A stretch of DNA of 64,000 nt from DATEDA01 sp963789885 (GTDB lineage: Bacteria; Pseudomonadota; Gammaproteobacteria; Burkholderiales; SG8-39). This document shows, piece by piece, positions 1 through 9,604 of this stretch. The notes beneath the pieces were generated by a model. That model worked only from the letters and a program-made list of their open reading frames with translations, was not told the DNA's origin and made no database searches. The stretch is taken from contig CAWBNB010000029.1 of the NCBI GenBank assembly GCA_963789885.1, positions 127,011-191,010 on the forward strand, written 5' to 3'. A program made the translations under genes and the position numbers. Within the stretch, counting starts at the first letter, position 1; every line of letters begins with the position of its first letter.

Positions 1-1
1 C

Positions 2-229
2 TGCCTGCTCGACGAGGTCGACGCACCGCTCGACGACACGAACACCGAGCGGTTCTGCAGCCTCGTCCGGAAGATGTCGGGCGAGACGCAATTCCTGTTC
101 ATCAGCCACAACAAGATCACCATGGAGATCGCCTCCCAGCTCATCGGCGTGACCATGCCCGAGCAGGGCGTGTCGCGCGTCGTCGCGGTGGACATCGAGG
201 AGGCGCTCCGCATCAGGGAAGCGGCCTGA
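2..229 (+). CDS. smc: Chromosome partition protein SMC, C-terminal end (5' truncated)
   Basis: Only the last 75 residues of SMC lie in the window; the rest is off the left edge. The fragment opens with LLDEVDAPLDD, the Walker B part of the ABC-type head, followed by FLFISHNK, the switch-histidine segment, and the short C-terminal strand of the head. SMC binds DNA with ScpA/ScpB and organises chromosomes in the cytoplasm. It ends at TGA 227-229, 22 bp before zipA, the smc-zipA-ligA order common in betaproteobacteria. Nothing looks degraded. Confidence 0.93.
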   Translation, partial: CLLDEVDAPLDDTNTERFCSLVRKMSGETQFLFISHNKITMEIASQLIGVTMPEQGVSRVVAVDIEEALRIREAA

Positions 230-251
230 CCGGCGAGGCGGACCTTCGCGC

Positions 252-1358
252 ATGAGCGACCTCCAGCTCGGCCTTCTCGCGATCGGCGTCGCGGTCGTGG
301 CCGGTGTGATCGCCTATAACCGGTGGCAGGAGACGAGGATCAGACGCCGGACCGAGGGGGCGTTCGCCGCCCGGCATGAGGATGCCCTGTTCCGGAGCGG
401 CACGACGGGGACCGAGACGGCCCCGCCTGCCCGCGTGCCGGTCGTCGAGTCCACCCCGGTCGATCGCGCGATCGAGCACACGATCGTCGTCGATGTTCCC
501 CCGGCGCCGCAGCGCGAGGCGGCAGCTCCGTTGGCGGCAACCGGTCTCGACCCGGCCGTCGACTACATCGTGGAGCTGGACTGTGCACGTCCGGTCTCCG
601 GCGCCGACCTTGCCCGGCACGCCCAGGCACTCCTGGAGGAAGGACTGGTCCGGCCGGTGCACTGGGAGGGTTACGACGACGCCCGGGCGCTGTGGCGTCC
701 GGTCGCCCCCGAGGTCCATTTCCCGCGGCTGCGCGTCGGCATCCAGCTCACCAACCGCGCCGGCCCGGTAGGCGAGGACGACCTCGTCGCGTTCTGCGGC
801 GACGTGCAGGAGGTCGCGCTGGCGATCGCGGCGCAGGCCGACTTTCCCGATACCGACGAGGCGCTCGCCCGAGCGCAGGATCTCGACCGCTTCTGCTCCG
901 CGGTGGACGTGCAGATCGGTCTCAGCGTCATCGGCAGCGAGTCGCACGCCTTCCCCGGCAGCAAGCTCCGTTCGCTCGCCGAGAGCGCGGGGATGACGAT
1001 CGGGCGCGACGGCCGGTTCCACCGCCTTGCCGAGGACGGGAGCGAGCTCTTCTCGCTCTCCAATCTCGAGCCGATGCCGTTCCACGCCGAGACGATGAGG
1101 ACGCTGCAGACGCGCGGTGTGACCGCGCTGTTCGACGTGCCGCGCGTCAGCGCGAGCCCGTCGGCGTTCCGCCGCTTCATCGATTTCGCGCACCAGCTCG
1201 AGCAGGCGCTCGGGGGCGTGCTGGTGGACGACAATCGCAAGCCGATCGGGCAGGCGGCGCTCGAGGCGATCGGCCAGCAGCTCGAGAGCATCCACCGGAC
1301 GATGGCCGCGCGCGGGATTCCCGCGGGCGGACCGCTCGCGCTCCGCCTCTTCTCCTAA
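252..1358 (+). CDS. zipA: Cell division protein ZipA-like, FtsZ-binding
   Basis: The 368-residue protein has one N-terminal membrane segment (about residues 5-21), a basic stretch (RIRRR), a variable linker, and a C-terminal domain of about 140 residues with the ZipA fold signature (a run containing GMTIGRDGRFHR, then FSLSNLEPMPF). ZipA tethers FtsZ to the inner membrane at the divisome. The linker is shorter and less proline/glutamine-rich than in enteric ZipA, as in other betaproteobacteria. It sits between smc and ligA, and its stop codon directly abuts the ligA start. Identification rests on the C-terminal domain pattern and on gene order. Confidence 0.85.
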   Translation: MSDLQLGLLAIGVAVVAGVIAYNRWQETRIRRRTEGAFAARHEDALFRSGTTGTETAPPARVPVVESTPVDRAIEHTIVVDVPPAPQREAAAPLAATGLDPAVDYIVELDCARPVSGADLARHAQALLEEGLVRPVHWEGYDDARALWRPVAPEVHFPRLRVGIQLTNRAGPVGEDDLVAFCGDVQEVALAIAAQADFPDTDEALARAQDLDRFCSAVDVQIGLSVIGSESHAFPGSKLRSLAESAGMTIGRDGRFHRLAEDGSELFSLSNLEPMPFHAETMRTLQTRGVTALFDVPRVSASPSAFRRFIDFAHQLEQALGGVLVDDNRKPIGQAALEAIGQQLESIHRTMAARGIPAGGPLALRLFS

Positions 1359-3372
1359 ATGGCGGCGCGGGAGATCGCCAAGCGCGCGCGAGCGCTCCGC
1401 GCGGCGATTGACGACGCCAACTACCGCTACTACGCCCTCGATGCGCCGACCATCAGCGACGCCGAGTACGACCGTCTCTTCCGCGAGCTCCAGGCGCTCG
1501 AGTCCGACCATCCGGAGCTGATCACTGCCGACTCGCCGACGCAGCGCGTCGGGACCGCGCCCACCAGGGAGTTCGCGACCGTCCGGCACCGCGTGCCGAT
1601 GCTCTCGATCAACAACGCGTTCGGCGACGAGGAGGTCGAGGCGTTCGACCGGCGCGTCCGCGAGGCGCTCGACGTGGAGGCGGTGGAGTACAGCTGCGAG
1701 CCGAAGCTCGACGGGCTCGCGATCAATCTGACCTACGAGGGCGGCGCGTTCGTTCAAGGGACGACTCGCGGGGATGGTTTTGCGGGCGAGGACGTGACGC
1801 CCAACCTGCGGACGGTCCGTGGCATCCCCCTTCGGCTCCGCGGCGACCGCTCCCCGCAGCTCCTCGAGGTGCGGGGCGAGGTGCTCATGTACAAGCGCGA
1901 CTTCGACGCGCTCAACGCCCGTCAGCAGGAGCGCGGCGAGAAGACGTTCGCCAACCCGCGCAACGCCGCCGCCGGAAGTCTGCGCCAGCTCGATCCGCGA
2001 GTCACCGCGGCACGGCCGTTGCGCTTCGCCGGTTACGGGATCGGCGATGCGCGGGGCTTCGACGAGCCCCCGACGCAGTCCGCTCTGCTCGACGCCCTCG
2101 GACGGATGGGCGTGCCGGTGTCGGCGGAGCGGGCGGTCGCGAAGGACGTGGAGGGCCTGCTCGCGTACTACCACCGGCTCGCCGGGAAGCGGGAATCCTT
2201 GCCGTACGACATGGACGGCGTCGTCTACAAGGTCAACCGGCTGGACCAGCAGCGCGCCCTCGGTTTCGTCGCCCGCGCCCCGCGGTTCGCGGTGGCGCAC
2301 AAGTTTCCCGCCGAGGAGGCGACGACCGAGCTCGTCGGAATCGACGTGCAGGTCGGCCGGACCGGTGCGATCACGCCCGTCGCGCGTCTGAAGCCGGTGT
2401 TCGTCGGCGGCGCGACGGTGACCAACGCGACGCTGCACAACGAGGACGAGCTCCGCCGGAAGGACATCCGGGTCGGCGATATGGTCGTCGTGCGGCGGGC
2501 GGGCGACGTGATCCCGGAGATCGTCCGCTGCGGTCCCCGGAACGCGCAAACCCGGCGCGCCCGAATTCCACATGCCGACCCGATGTCCGGTGTGCGGCTC
2601 GGGGGTGGTCCGACTCCCCGACGAAGCCGTCGCGCGCTGCACCGGCGGCCTCTTCTGCCCCGCGCAGCGCAAGCAGGCGCTCCTTCATTTCGCCTCGCGC
2701 CGAGCGCTCGACATCGACGGCCTGGGCGAGAAGATCGTCGACCAGCTCGTCGACGGCGAGCTGGTGCACACGCCGGCGGACCTCTACCGGCTGACGCTCC
2801 AGGATCTCGCCGGGCTCGAGCGGATGGCCGAGAAGTCCGCCCAGAACCTGCTGGACGCGTTGGCGCGATCGAAAGCGACGACGCTCGCGCGATTCATCTA
2901 TGCACTGGGCATCCGGAACGTGGGCGAGGCGACGGCACGGGATCTCGCCGCCCACTTCGGCGCGCTCGAGCCACTCATCGATGCGGACGAGGAAGCGCTT
3001 CACGGGGTGCCGGATGTCGGCCCGGTCGTGGCAGCTTCGATCAGCGGCTTCTTCCGCGAGCGGCACAACCGGGACGTGATCCGGGCGCTGCGCAAGGCCG
3101 GGGTGACCTGGGCCGAGGGCGCGCCGCGCGCGGCGGCAAAGGGCCAGGCAGCAGGGAAGACCTTCGTCCTGACCGGCACCCTGCCGGGCATGACGCGGGA
3201 GGAGGCGACCGAGCTGATACTCTCGCAGGGTGGGAAGGTGAGCGGCTCGGTGTCGAAGAAGACGGATTACGTGGTGGCGGGCGCCGAGCCCGGCTCGAAG
3301 CTCGCGAAGGCCGAGGCGCTCGGCGTCGCGGTGCTCGACGAAGCGGGTCTGCGGCGGCTTTTGAAGGGATGA
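1359..3372 (+). CDS. ligA: NAD-dependent DNA ligase LigA (single-base frameshift)
   Basis: Essential replicative ligase that seals nicks using NAD. Domain order is complete: adenylation domain with catalytic Lys about 116 in KLDG, OB fold, a four-cysteine zinc finger (CPVCGSG then CTGGLFC), helix-hairpin-helix repeats, and a C-terminal BRCT domain from about residue 594 (GKTFVLTGTLPG). The reading frame breaks near position 2532: frame A runs to EIVRC and the next frame continues with VPGTRKPGAPEFHMP. Removing one G there gives 670 residues, the normal LigA length. Because the gene is essential and otherwise perfect, I regard this as a sequence error. The start codon follows the zipA stop directly, and galU begins 7 bp after the end. 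Confidence 0.93.
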
Positions 3373-3379
3373 GACGGCG

Positions 3380-4249
3380 ATGCGAGCGTTGACGAAAGCA
3401 GTGTTCCCGGTGGCAGGCTTCGGCAGCCGCTTCCTGCCGGCGACCAAGGCGAGCCCGAAGGAGATGATGCCGGTGGTCGACAAGCCGCTCATCCAGTACG
3501 CGGTCGAGGAGGCGGTCGCGGCTGGCCTCACCGAGATGATCTTCGTCACCGGCCGGCACAAGCGGGCGATCGAGGACCACTTCGACAAGGCCTACGAGAT
3601 CGAGACCGAGCTCGCGAGCCGCGGCAAGAAGGACCTCCTCGAGCTCGTCCAGGGCATCCTCCCGCGCCATGTGAGCTGCATCTACATCCGGCAGTCCGAG
3701 CAGCTCGGCCTCGGGCACGCGGTGCTGTGCGCGAAACCGGTGATCAACGACGAACCGTTCGCGGTCATCCTCGCCGACGACCTGATCGACGGCGATCCGC
3801 CGGCGATGAAGCAGATGGTCGACGTGTTCGCACGGGAAGGGCGTTCGGTGCTCGGCGTGCAGGAGGTGGCGCGTGACCAGACCGCCTCGTACGGAATCGT
3901 GAAGACGACGCGCGTCGACGAACGGCTCGAGTCGGTCGAGGCGATCGTCGAGAAGCCGCGCCCGGAAGCCGCGCCGTCGAACCTCGCGGTGATCGGCCGC
4001 TATGTCCTGACGCCGCGGATTCTCTCGATCCTCGAACGCGTCACGCCGGGCGCGGGCGGCGAGATCCAGCTCACCGACGCCATCGCATCGCTCCTGAAGG
4101 AGGAGCGCGTTCTCGCGTACCGGTTCCGCGGCACGCGCTACGACTGCGGATCGAAGCTCGGCTACCTGCAGGCGACCGTCGCGTTCGGGCGCAAGCACGC
4201 GGAAGTGGGGCAGGCGTTCGACGAATGGCTCGCTCGCGGGAGCGCATGA
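3380..4249 (+). CDS. galU: UTP-glucose-1-phosphate uridylyltransferase
   Basis: A 289-residue nucleotidyltransferase making UDP-glucose from UTP and glucose 1-phosphate in the cytoplasm; the product feeds LPS, trehalose and exopolysaccharide synthesis. The N-terminus carries the signature GFGSRFLPATKASPKEMMP, followed by VDKPLIQYAVEEA. FAVILADDLID is the metal-binding region, VEKP lies in the sugar-binding part, and the GGEIQLTDAI segment is typical of GalU. Length is normal. It begins 7 bp after ligA, so the two are probably co-transcribed. Confidence 0.95.
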   Translation: MRALTKAVFPVAGFGSRFLPATKASPKEMMPVVDKPLIQYAVEEAVAAGLTEMIFVTGRHKRAIEDHFDKAYEIETELASRGKKDLLELVQGILPRHVSCIYIRQSEQLGLGHAVLCAKPVINDEPFAVILADDLIDGDPPAMKQMVDVFAREGRSVLGVQEVARDQTASYGIVKTTRVDERLESVEAIVEKPRPEAAPSNLAVIGRYVLTPRILSILERVTPGAGGEIQLTDAIASLLKEERVLAYRFRGTRYDCGSKLGYLQATVAFGRKHAEVGQAFDEWLARGSA

Positions 4250-4251
4250 TC

Positions 4252-4257
4252 TATACT
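4252..4257 (+). promoter_or_regulatory. Candidate -10 element (TATACT) ahead of hpt
   Basis: TATACT matches the sigma-70 -10 consensus at five of six positions and overlaps the galU 3' end, 32 bp before the hpt start. No good -35 hexamer lies 16-18 bp upstream. It resembles the other -10 candidates in this window, which are also followed by GC-rich GCCG-type sequence. Confidence 0.4.
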
Positions 4258-4289
4258 GCCCGCCGCCGATCGCCCTCTCGATCACTCGC

Positions 4290-4841
4290 ATGCTGAGCGC
4301 TGCCGACGCCTGGAAGATGCTCGACGAAGCGGAGCTCGTGTGCCCGGCCGAGGAGGTGGAGCGCGCGATCCGGCGCGTCGCGGGCGAGGTCACGGCGGAA
4401 TTCCGCGAAAAGTATCCGCTCGTGCTGAGCGTGATGAACGGCGCGCTCTTCTTCGGCGGCCAGCTCCTGCCGCTGCTCCGCTTCCCGCTGCACATCGACT
4501 ACGTCCACGCGACGCGCTATGGCGACGAGATCGACGGACGGCACGTGCGCTGGAAGGTCGAGCCGGGAGAGGGGGTGCGCGGGCGGGCGGTGCTGGTTCT
4601 CGACGACATCCTCGACGAAGGGGACACCCTTGCGGCAATCAAGGCGCGAGTGCTCGAGCGCGGCGCCGCGTCGTGCAAGGTCGCGGTGCTGACCGACAAG
4701 ATCAAGCCGGGGGCGAAGCCAATCCAGCCGGACTTCGTGGGTCTGCGCATCCCCGACAAGTTCGTGTTCGGCTGCGGGCTCGACGCGTATGGCTCGTGGC
4801 GCAACCTGCCGGCCATCTACGCCCTGAAGCAGCCCTCGTGA
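4290..4841 (+). CDS. hpt: Hypoxanthine-guanine phosphoribosyltransferase
   Basis: A 183-residue purine salvage enzyme joining hypoxanthine (or guanine) to PRPP to give IMP (or GMP). The PRPP-binding loop VLVLDDILDEGDTL is intact, and the loop DKIKPGAKPIQPDFVGLRIP leads into the purine-contacting region. It has its own candidate -10 upstream. The next gene, mtnP, starts 15 bp downstream. Methylthioinosine phosphorylase releases hypoxanthine, which this enzyme would recapture, so the pairing makes metabolic sense. Confidence 0.88.
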   Translation: MLSAADAWKMLDEAELVCPAEEVERAIRRVAGEVTAEFREKYPLVLSVMNGALFFGGQLLPLLRFPLHIDYVHATRYGDEIDGRHVRWKVEPGEGVRGRAVLVLDDILDEGDTLAAIKARVLERGAASCKVAVLTDKIKPGAKPIQPDFVGLRIPDKFVFGCGLDAYGSWRNLPAIYALKQPS

Positions 4842-4856
4842 GCGTGGAAAGCTGAA

Positions 4857-5597
4857 ATGCTGGCAATCATCGGCGGGAGCGGCCTTACCCAGCTCTCGAG
4901 CCTCGACGTGACCGCGCGGAAGGCGGTGCGCACCCCGTACGGCGAGCCGTCCGGCGCGCTCACGTTCGGCCGGCTGCGCGGCCGGGAAACCATGTTTCTC
5001 GCGCGCCACGGCTACGGCCACACGATCCCGCCGCACGAAGTGAACTACCGGGCGAACATCTGGGCCCTGCGCGACGAGGGGGCGACCGAGATCGTATCGG
5101 TGGCCTCGGTCGGCGGGATCCGCGCCGACCTCGGGCCGGGGACGCTCGTCGTCCCGCACCAGGTCATCGACTACACGTGGGGCCGGCGCTCGACGTTCTT
5201 CGAGGGCGGCGACGTGCCGGTCACGCACATCGACTTCACCGCGCCGTACGCGGAGCGCCTGCGGCAGAAGCTTCTCGCGGCCGCGCGCGGGTGCGGCGAG
5301 ACGGTCGTCGACGGTGCGGTGTATGCGACGACCCAGGGCCCGCGGCTCGAGTCGGCCGCCGAGATCGACCGGCTCGAGCGGGACGGCGCCGAGATCGTCG
5401 GCATGACCGGCATGCCGGAGGCTGCGCTCGCGCGCGAGCTCGACCTGCCGTACGCGGCGATCGCGGTGGTCGTGAACCACGCCGCCGGGCGCGGCGAGAG
5501 CCGCGGCGGCGTCCGGCTCGAGGGCATCGAGCAGATGCTGCACGCGACGATCGGCCGGGCGCGGCGGATCATCGAGGAAGTGGTGGTCGTAGCGTGA
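4857..5597 (+). CDS. mtnP: S-methyl-5'-thioinosine (or thioadenosine) phosphorylase
   Basis: A 246-residue nucleoside phosphorylase of the MTAP/PNP family. It splits methylthioinosine or methylthioadenosine with phosphate to give the base and methylthioribose 1-phosphate. IIGGSGLTQL is the phosphate-binding start, then FLARHG, PPHEVNYRANIWAL, TQGPRLES and GMTGMPEAALARELDLPYA. The last segment and overall sequence look closer to the pseudomonad methylthioinosine phosphorylase than to eukaryotic MTAP; that substrate call is an inference from remembered family sequence. Pairing with hpt supports a hypoxanthine-releasing role. The downstream enzyme, mtnA, is at 39-40 kb. Confidence 0.85.
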   Translation: MLAIIGGSGLTQLSSLDVTARKAVRTPYGEPSGALTFGRLRGRETMFLARHGYGHTIPPHEVNYRANIWALRDEGATEIVSVASVGGIRADLGPGTLVVPHQVIDYTWGRRSTFFEGGDVPVTHIDFTAPYAERLRQKLLAAARGCGETVVDGAVYATTQGPRLESAAEIDRLERDGAEIVGMTGMPEAALARELDLPYAAIAVVVNHAAGRGESRGGVRLEGIEQMLHATIGRARRIIEEVVVVA

Positions 5598-5627
5598 CGC
5601 TGCCGCGCAGCGCTGACTTGGGGGATC

Positions 5628-5652
5628 AACAAGGGGAGCGTGCCCCCTTGTT
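5628..5652 (+). terminator. Perfect 9-bp inverted repeat between mtnP and def
   Basis: AACAAGGGG and CCCCTTGTT form a perfect 9-bp stem around a 7-nt loop (AGCGTGC), ending 6 bp before the def start codon. There is no U-run, so it is not a classical intrinsic terminator. It could pause transcription or mask the def ribosome-binding region, since the 3' arm occupies the place where a Shine-Dalgarno would be. Confidence 0.4.
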
Positions 5653-5658
5653 CCGGCA

Positions 5659-6189
5659 ATGATCCGCGACGTCCTCAAGATGGGCGACCCGCGCCTGCTC
5701 GAGAAGGCGCGGGCGGTCGAGGCGTTCGACACGCCGGAGCTGCGCGCTCTGCTTGCCGACATGCGCGACACGATGGCGCATCTGAACGGCGCCGGGATCG
5801 CGGCGCCCCAGATCGGGGTGGGCCTGCGGGTGGTCATCTTCGGCGTCCACCGCAATCCGCGCTACCCCGACGCCGAGGAGGTGCCGGACACCGTGCTCAT
5901 CAACCCGGTCCTCGAGCCGCTCGGCGACGAGATGAGCGAGGGCTGGGAGGGCTGCCTGTCGGTGCCGCGGATGCGCGGTCTCGTGCCGCGCTACACGCGG
6001 CTTCGCTACCGGGGGTTCGACGAGCACGGCCAGCCGATCGACCGGACGGTGGCCGGCTTCCACGCGGTGGTGGTGCAGCACGAGGCCGATCACCTGGACG
6101 GCATCCTCTACCCGATGCGCATCCGCGACCTCTCGAAGTTCGGTTTCATCGAGGCGCTCTTCCCGGGCGAGGACATCGCCGAGGACTGA
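5659..6189 (+). CDS. def: Peptide deformylase
   Basis: A 176-residue metalloenzyme that removes the formyl group from nascent N-terminal formyl-methionine. All three motifs are present: motif 1 GAGIAAPQIGV, motif 2 EGCLSVP with the metal-binding Cys, and motif 3 QHEADHLDG with the two His and catalytic Glu. Length is normal. The gene is not next to fmt here; it ends 13 bp from the convergent glnD. The ATG lies right behind a strong hairpin and lacks an obvious Shine-Dalgarno. Confidence 0.94.
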   Translation: MIRDVLKMGDPRLLEKARAVEAFDTPELRALLADMRDTMAHLNGAGIAAPQIGVGLRVVIFGVHRNPRYPDAEEVPDTVLINPVLEPLGDEMSEGWEGCLSVPRMRGLVPRYTRLRYRGFDEHGQPIDRTVAGFHAVVVQHEADHLDGILYPMRIRDLSKFGFIEALFPGEDIAED

Positions 6190-6202
6190 GCGCGCACCGG
6201 AC

Positions 6203-8786
6203 TCACTGCAGCGCTGCCAGCAGATCCTGTTCGAGCTGCAGCACCGTCTTCGGCTTCGCCAGCGCCTCCCCCGAGACCACGAACACGTCTTCCGCACGCT
6301 CGCCGAGCGTGACGATCTTCGCGGTGTGCAGGTCGACGTGGTACTGGTTGAACACGCGCGCGATGCCGTAGAGGAGGCCGGGGCGATCGCCGGCGGTGAT
6401 CGAGACGAGGTGGTATTGCCCCTTCTCGTCCGGCCGGATGTGGACCTCCGGGGTGATCGGGAAGTGCTTGAGCTGGCGCGACACGCGCCCGCGCGCGGGC
6501 GCTCCGAGCGGCGTGCGGCGCTCGAGCCGTTCGGCGAGCTCGTGCTCGATCAGCCCCATCATGTCGCGATAGTGGTGCGAAGTACCGGTCCCGAGCACGA
6601 GGAACGTGTCGAGGGCGTAACCGTGGCGCGTCGTGTGGATCTTCGCGTCGACGATCGAGTAGTTGATCGACTCGAAGTAGCCGCAGATGCGCGCGAAGAG
6701 GTCGGCCTCGTCCTTGGCGTAGATCATCACTTGGAGCCCCTCGCCGATCGGCGAGAGGCGCGCCTTCACCACCGGCCGCTCGGTGTGCACGCGGTAGTGC
6801 AGGGTGCGGGTCTGCCAGGCGATCTCCTGCGGCTCGTGCCGCAGGAAGTACGCGACATCGAGCTCGCGCCACAACGCCTCGCCCGCGGTGTCGGAGAGCG
6901 CGTATAGCCGCAGCAGCCGCAGCGCCTCGGCCTGCTTTGCCTGCACGTCCTGGTCGTAGCCGACCGAGGCGCCACGCAGGATGCGCCGCGTGAGGCGGAA
7001 GAGATCCTCGAGCAGCTTGCCTTTCCACGCGTTCCACACCTTCGGGCTCGTGCCGCGAATGTCGGCGACCGTCAGGAGGTACAGCGCGACGAGGCGGCGC
7101 TCCGTCCCGACGATCCCGGCGAACTCGCGGATCACGTCCGGATCGAAGAGGTCGCGTTTCTGCGCGACCGACGACATCGTGAGGTGGTGCTCGACCAGGA
7201 ACTCGACCAGCGCCACGTCCTCGGGCGGCAGCCCGTGGGCGCGCGCGAACCGCCGCGCGTCGATGCGGCCGAGGCGGGAATGGTCGCCGCCGCGGCCCTT
7301 GGCGATGTCGTGGAAGATCGCCGCGACGTACAGCAGCCAGTAACGCTCGAAATTGGCGGCGAGGCGGCTGCAGAGCGGGTACTCGTGCGCGAACTCGACC
7401 ATCGTGAACCGCCGCAGGTTGCGCACCACCATCAGGATGTGCTGGTCCACGGTGTACACGTGGAAGAGGTCGTGCTGCATCTGGCCGACGATCTTGCCGA
7501 AGGCGGTGAGGTAGCGGCCGAGGATCCCGTACTGGTTCATGCGACGGAGCTCGTGTACCAGGCCGCGCGGCTGCCGCAGGATCTCGAGGAACGTCGCGCG
7601 ATTCACCGGATCGGCCCGGAAGGCGCTGTCGATCCGCCGTCGCGCGCGCCACAAGGCGCGCAGCGTGGGGGCAGTCATCCCTTTCAGTTCGGCGTGCTTC
7701 TGCAGCAACAGGAAACTCTCGAGGATCGCGTGCGGTTCGCGCTCGAAGAGCCCCGCGTCGCACACGTCCAGGAGCTCGCGTACCGCCTGGAACCGTTCGT
7801 TGATCGGCTCCGGCGGGGCGTCGAAGGCCGGAAAGATCGCCGCGCCGAGGTTCTGGAGCACCGTGGTGTTCAGCTGCGTCACCGCCTTCGCGGTGCGGAA
7901 GTAGCGCTGCATGAACACTTCGCTCGCGCGCCTCGTCGGCGTGGCGGCGAAGCCGAAGGCCTTGGCGAGCGCGTCCTGATAATCGAACAGGATCCGGTCC
8001 TCGCGCCGGCCGGCAAGCTAGATGCAGCCGGATCCGCACGCGCGCCAGCCAATCCGCGTGCCGCTTGAGCTGAGTCCCCTCCTCGCGGGTCACCAGCCCC
8101 CGCGCCGCGAGCTCGCGCCAGTCGCGCCCGAGTCCGCTTGCGCGGCTTACCCAGAGGACCACCTGGAGGTCGCGCAGGCCGCCCGGGGCTTCCTTGAGGT
8201 TCGGCTCCAGGCTGTACGGGCTGTCCTGGAACTTCGCGTGCCGCTGCTCCTGCTCGAGCCGCTTCGCCTTGAAGAACGCCTGCGAGTCGAAGCCGTCGTG
8301 GAGGCGGTCGTAGAGCTGCGCGAAGAGCGTGCGGCTCCCCGCGATCAACCGCGCCTCGAGAAGCGAGGTCTGGACGGTGACGTCCTTTGCGGCCTCGTCG
8401 CGGCACTCCTCGACCGTCCGCACGCTGTGGCCGAGCTCGAGCCCGACGTCCCAGAGCCGGCCGACGAACTGCTCGACCTGTGCGACGCCGGCCGGATCGA
8501 GGGCATGCGGCAGCAGGCACAGGACGTCGACGTCCGAGTGCGGATAGAGCTCGCCGCGGCCGAAGCCCCCCACCGCGACGAGCGCGAGCTGGCGCGGCAG
8601 GCCGGACTCGCGCCACAGCTCCCGCAGGCTCGCGTCGACGAGCTGACGATGACGCCTCAGGAAGCGCGCTGCATCCGCGTCGGACTCGTACTCGCTGCGG
8701 AGCGCGGCACGCGCCTGCGCGAGGCGCTGGCGCAGCCCCGACGCGTAGTCCGGCGCCTCGAGGCGTCGCGCAGGGACCGAGGCCAC
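6203..8786 (-). CDS. glnD: [Protein-PII] uridylyltransferase/uridylyl-removing enzyme GlnD (single-base frameshift)
   Basis: Bifunctional nitrogen sensor that uridylylates and deuridylylates PII proteins in response to glutamine. Order: nucleotidyltransferase domain with GGFGRGELYPHSDVD near residue 75, HD hydrolase domain with FHDIAKGRGGDHS near residue 490, and two C-terminal ACT domains. The frame breaks at 8019: removing one T on the plus strand restores LHLLAGRREDR and one 860-residue protein, the usual length. I chose the GTG at 8786 because AGGAG lies just upstream, overlapping the map stop. The gene follows map by 11 bp on the same strand and is probably co-transcribed with it. Confidence 0.92.
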
Positions 8787-8797
8787 CCGCGAGACTC

Positions 8798-9604
8798 CTA
8801 AGCCGCCTCGAGCGACTGCGGCATCGGGGGCGCTCCGGACGAAACGGTCAGCACCTCGTAACCGGACTCGGTGACGAGCACGGTGTGCTCCCATTGCGCC
8901 GAGAGGCTGTGATCCTTGGTGACGATCGTCCAGCCGTCGGCGAGCTCGCGGATCGCCGGCTTGCCGGCGTTGATCATCGGCTCGACGGTGAAGATCATTC
9001 CCGGCTGCAGCCGCAGGCCGGTACCGGGGCGGCCGTAGTGCAGGACCTGCGGCTCCTCGTGGAACCGCCGGCCGATGCCGTGGCCGCAGAACTCGCGCAC
9101 GATGCTGTAGCCCCGGTTCTCCGCGTGGCGCTGGATCGCGGCGCCGATGTCGCCGAGGAAGGCTCCCGGGCGCACCGCGAGGATTCCGAGCCACATCGCC
9201 TCGTAGGTCACCTCGCACAGCCGCCGCGCCTGGATCGAGGGCTCGCCGACGTAGAACATCCGGCTCGTGTCGCCGTGGAACCCGTCCTTGATCACGGTCA
9301 CGTCGATGTTGAGGATGTCGCCGTGCTTGAGCACCCGGTCGCCCGGGACGCCATGACAGACCTGGTGGTTGACCGAGGTGCAGATCGCCTTCGGAAAGGG
9401 CGGATAGCCGGGCGGCGCGTAGTTGAGCGGCGCCGGCACCGTGTGCTGAACCTCGCGCATGTACTCGTGGCACAGCCGGTCGAGCTCGGCGGTCGTGACG
9501 CCCGCCTTCACGTGCGGCGCGATGAAGTCGAGGACCTCGGCCGCGAGGCGTCCCGCGATCCGCATCCGCTCGATCTCTTCCACGCCCTTCAGGAGGACCG
9601 CCAT
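8798..9604 (-). CDS. map: Type I methionine aminopeptidase
   Basis: A 268-residue cytoplasmic enzyme that removes the initiator methionine after deformylation. The five metal ligands are visible in order: Asp in ILNIDVT, Asp in GDTSRMF, His in GHGIGRRFHEEP, Glu in FTVEPMI, and Glu in WEHTVLV. It starts at 9604, back to back with the rpsB leader, the classical map/rpsB divergent arrangement. No Shine-Dalgarno is obvious: a short T-run precedes the ATG. Confidence 0.95.
   Translation of the reverse strand: MAVLLKGVEEIERMRIAGRLAAEVLDFIAPHVKAGVTTAELDRLCHEYMREVQHTVPAPLNYAPPGYPPFPKAICTSVNHQVCHGVPGDRVLKHGDILNIDVTVIKDGFHGDTSRMFYVGEPSIQARRLCEVTYEAMWLGILAVRPGAFLGDIGAAIQRHAENRGYSIVREFCGHGIGRRFHEEPQVLHYGRPGTGLRLQPGMIFTVEPMINAGKPAIRELADGWTIVTKDHSLSAQWEHTVLVTESGYEVLTVSSGAPPMPQSLEAA

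Noticed and set aside
213..2672. Long minus-strand open frame (819 codons) opposite zipA/ligA
   Set aside because: It is the antisense of two recognised genes, rich in Arg, Ala and His with no family resemblance; such frames are a by-product of high GC and codon bias.
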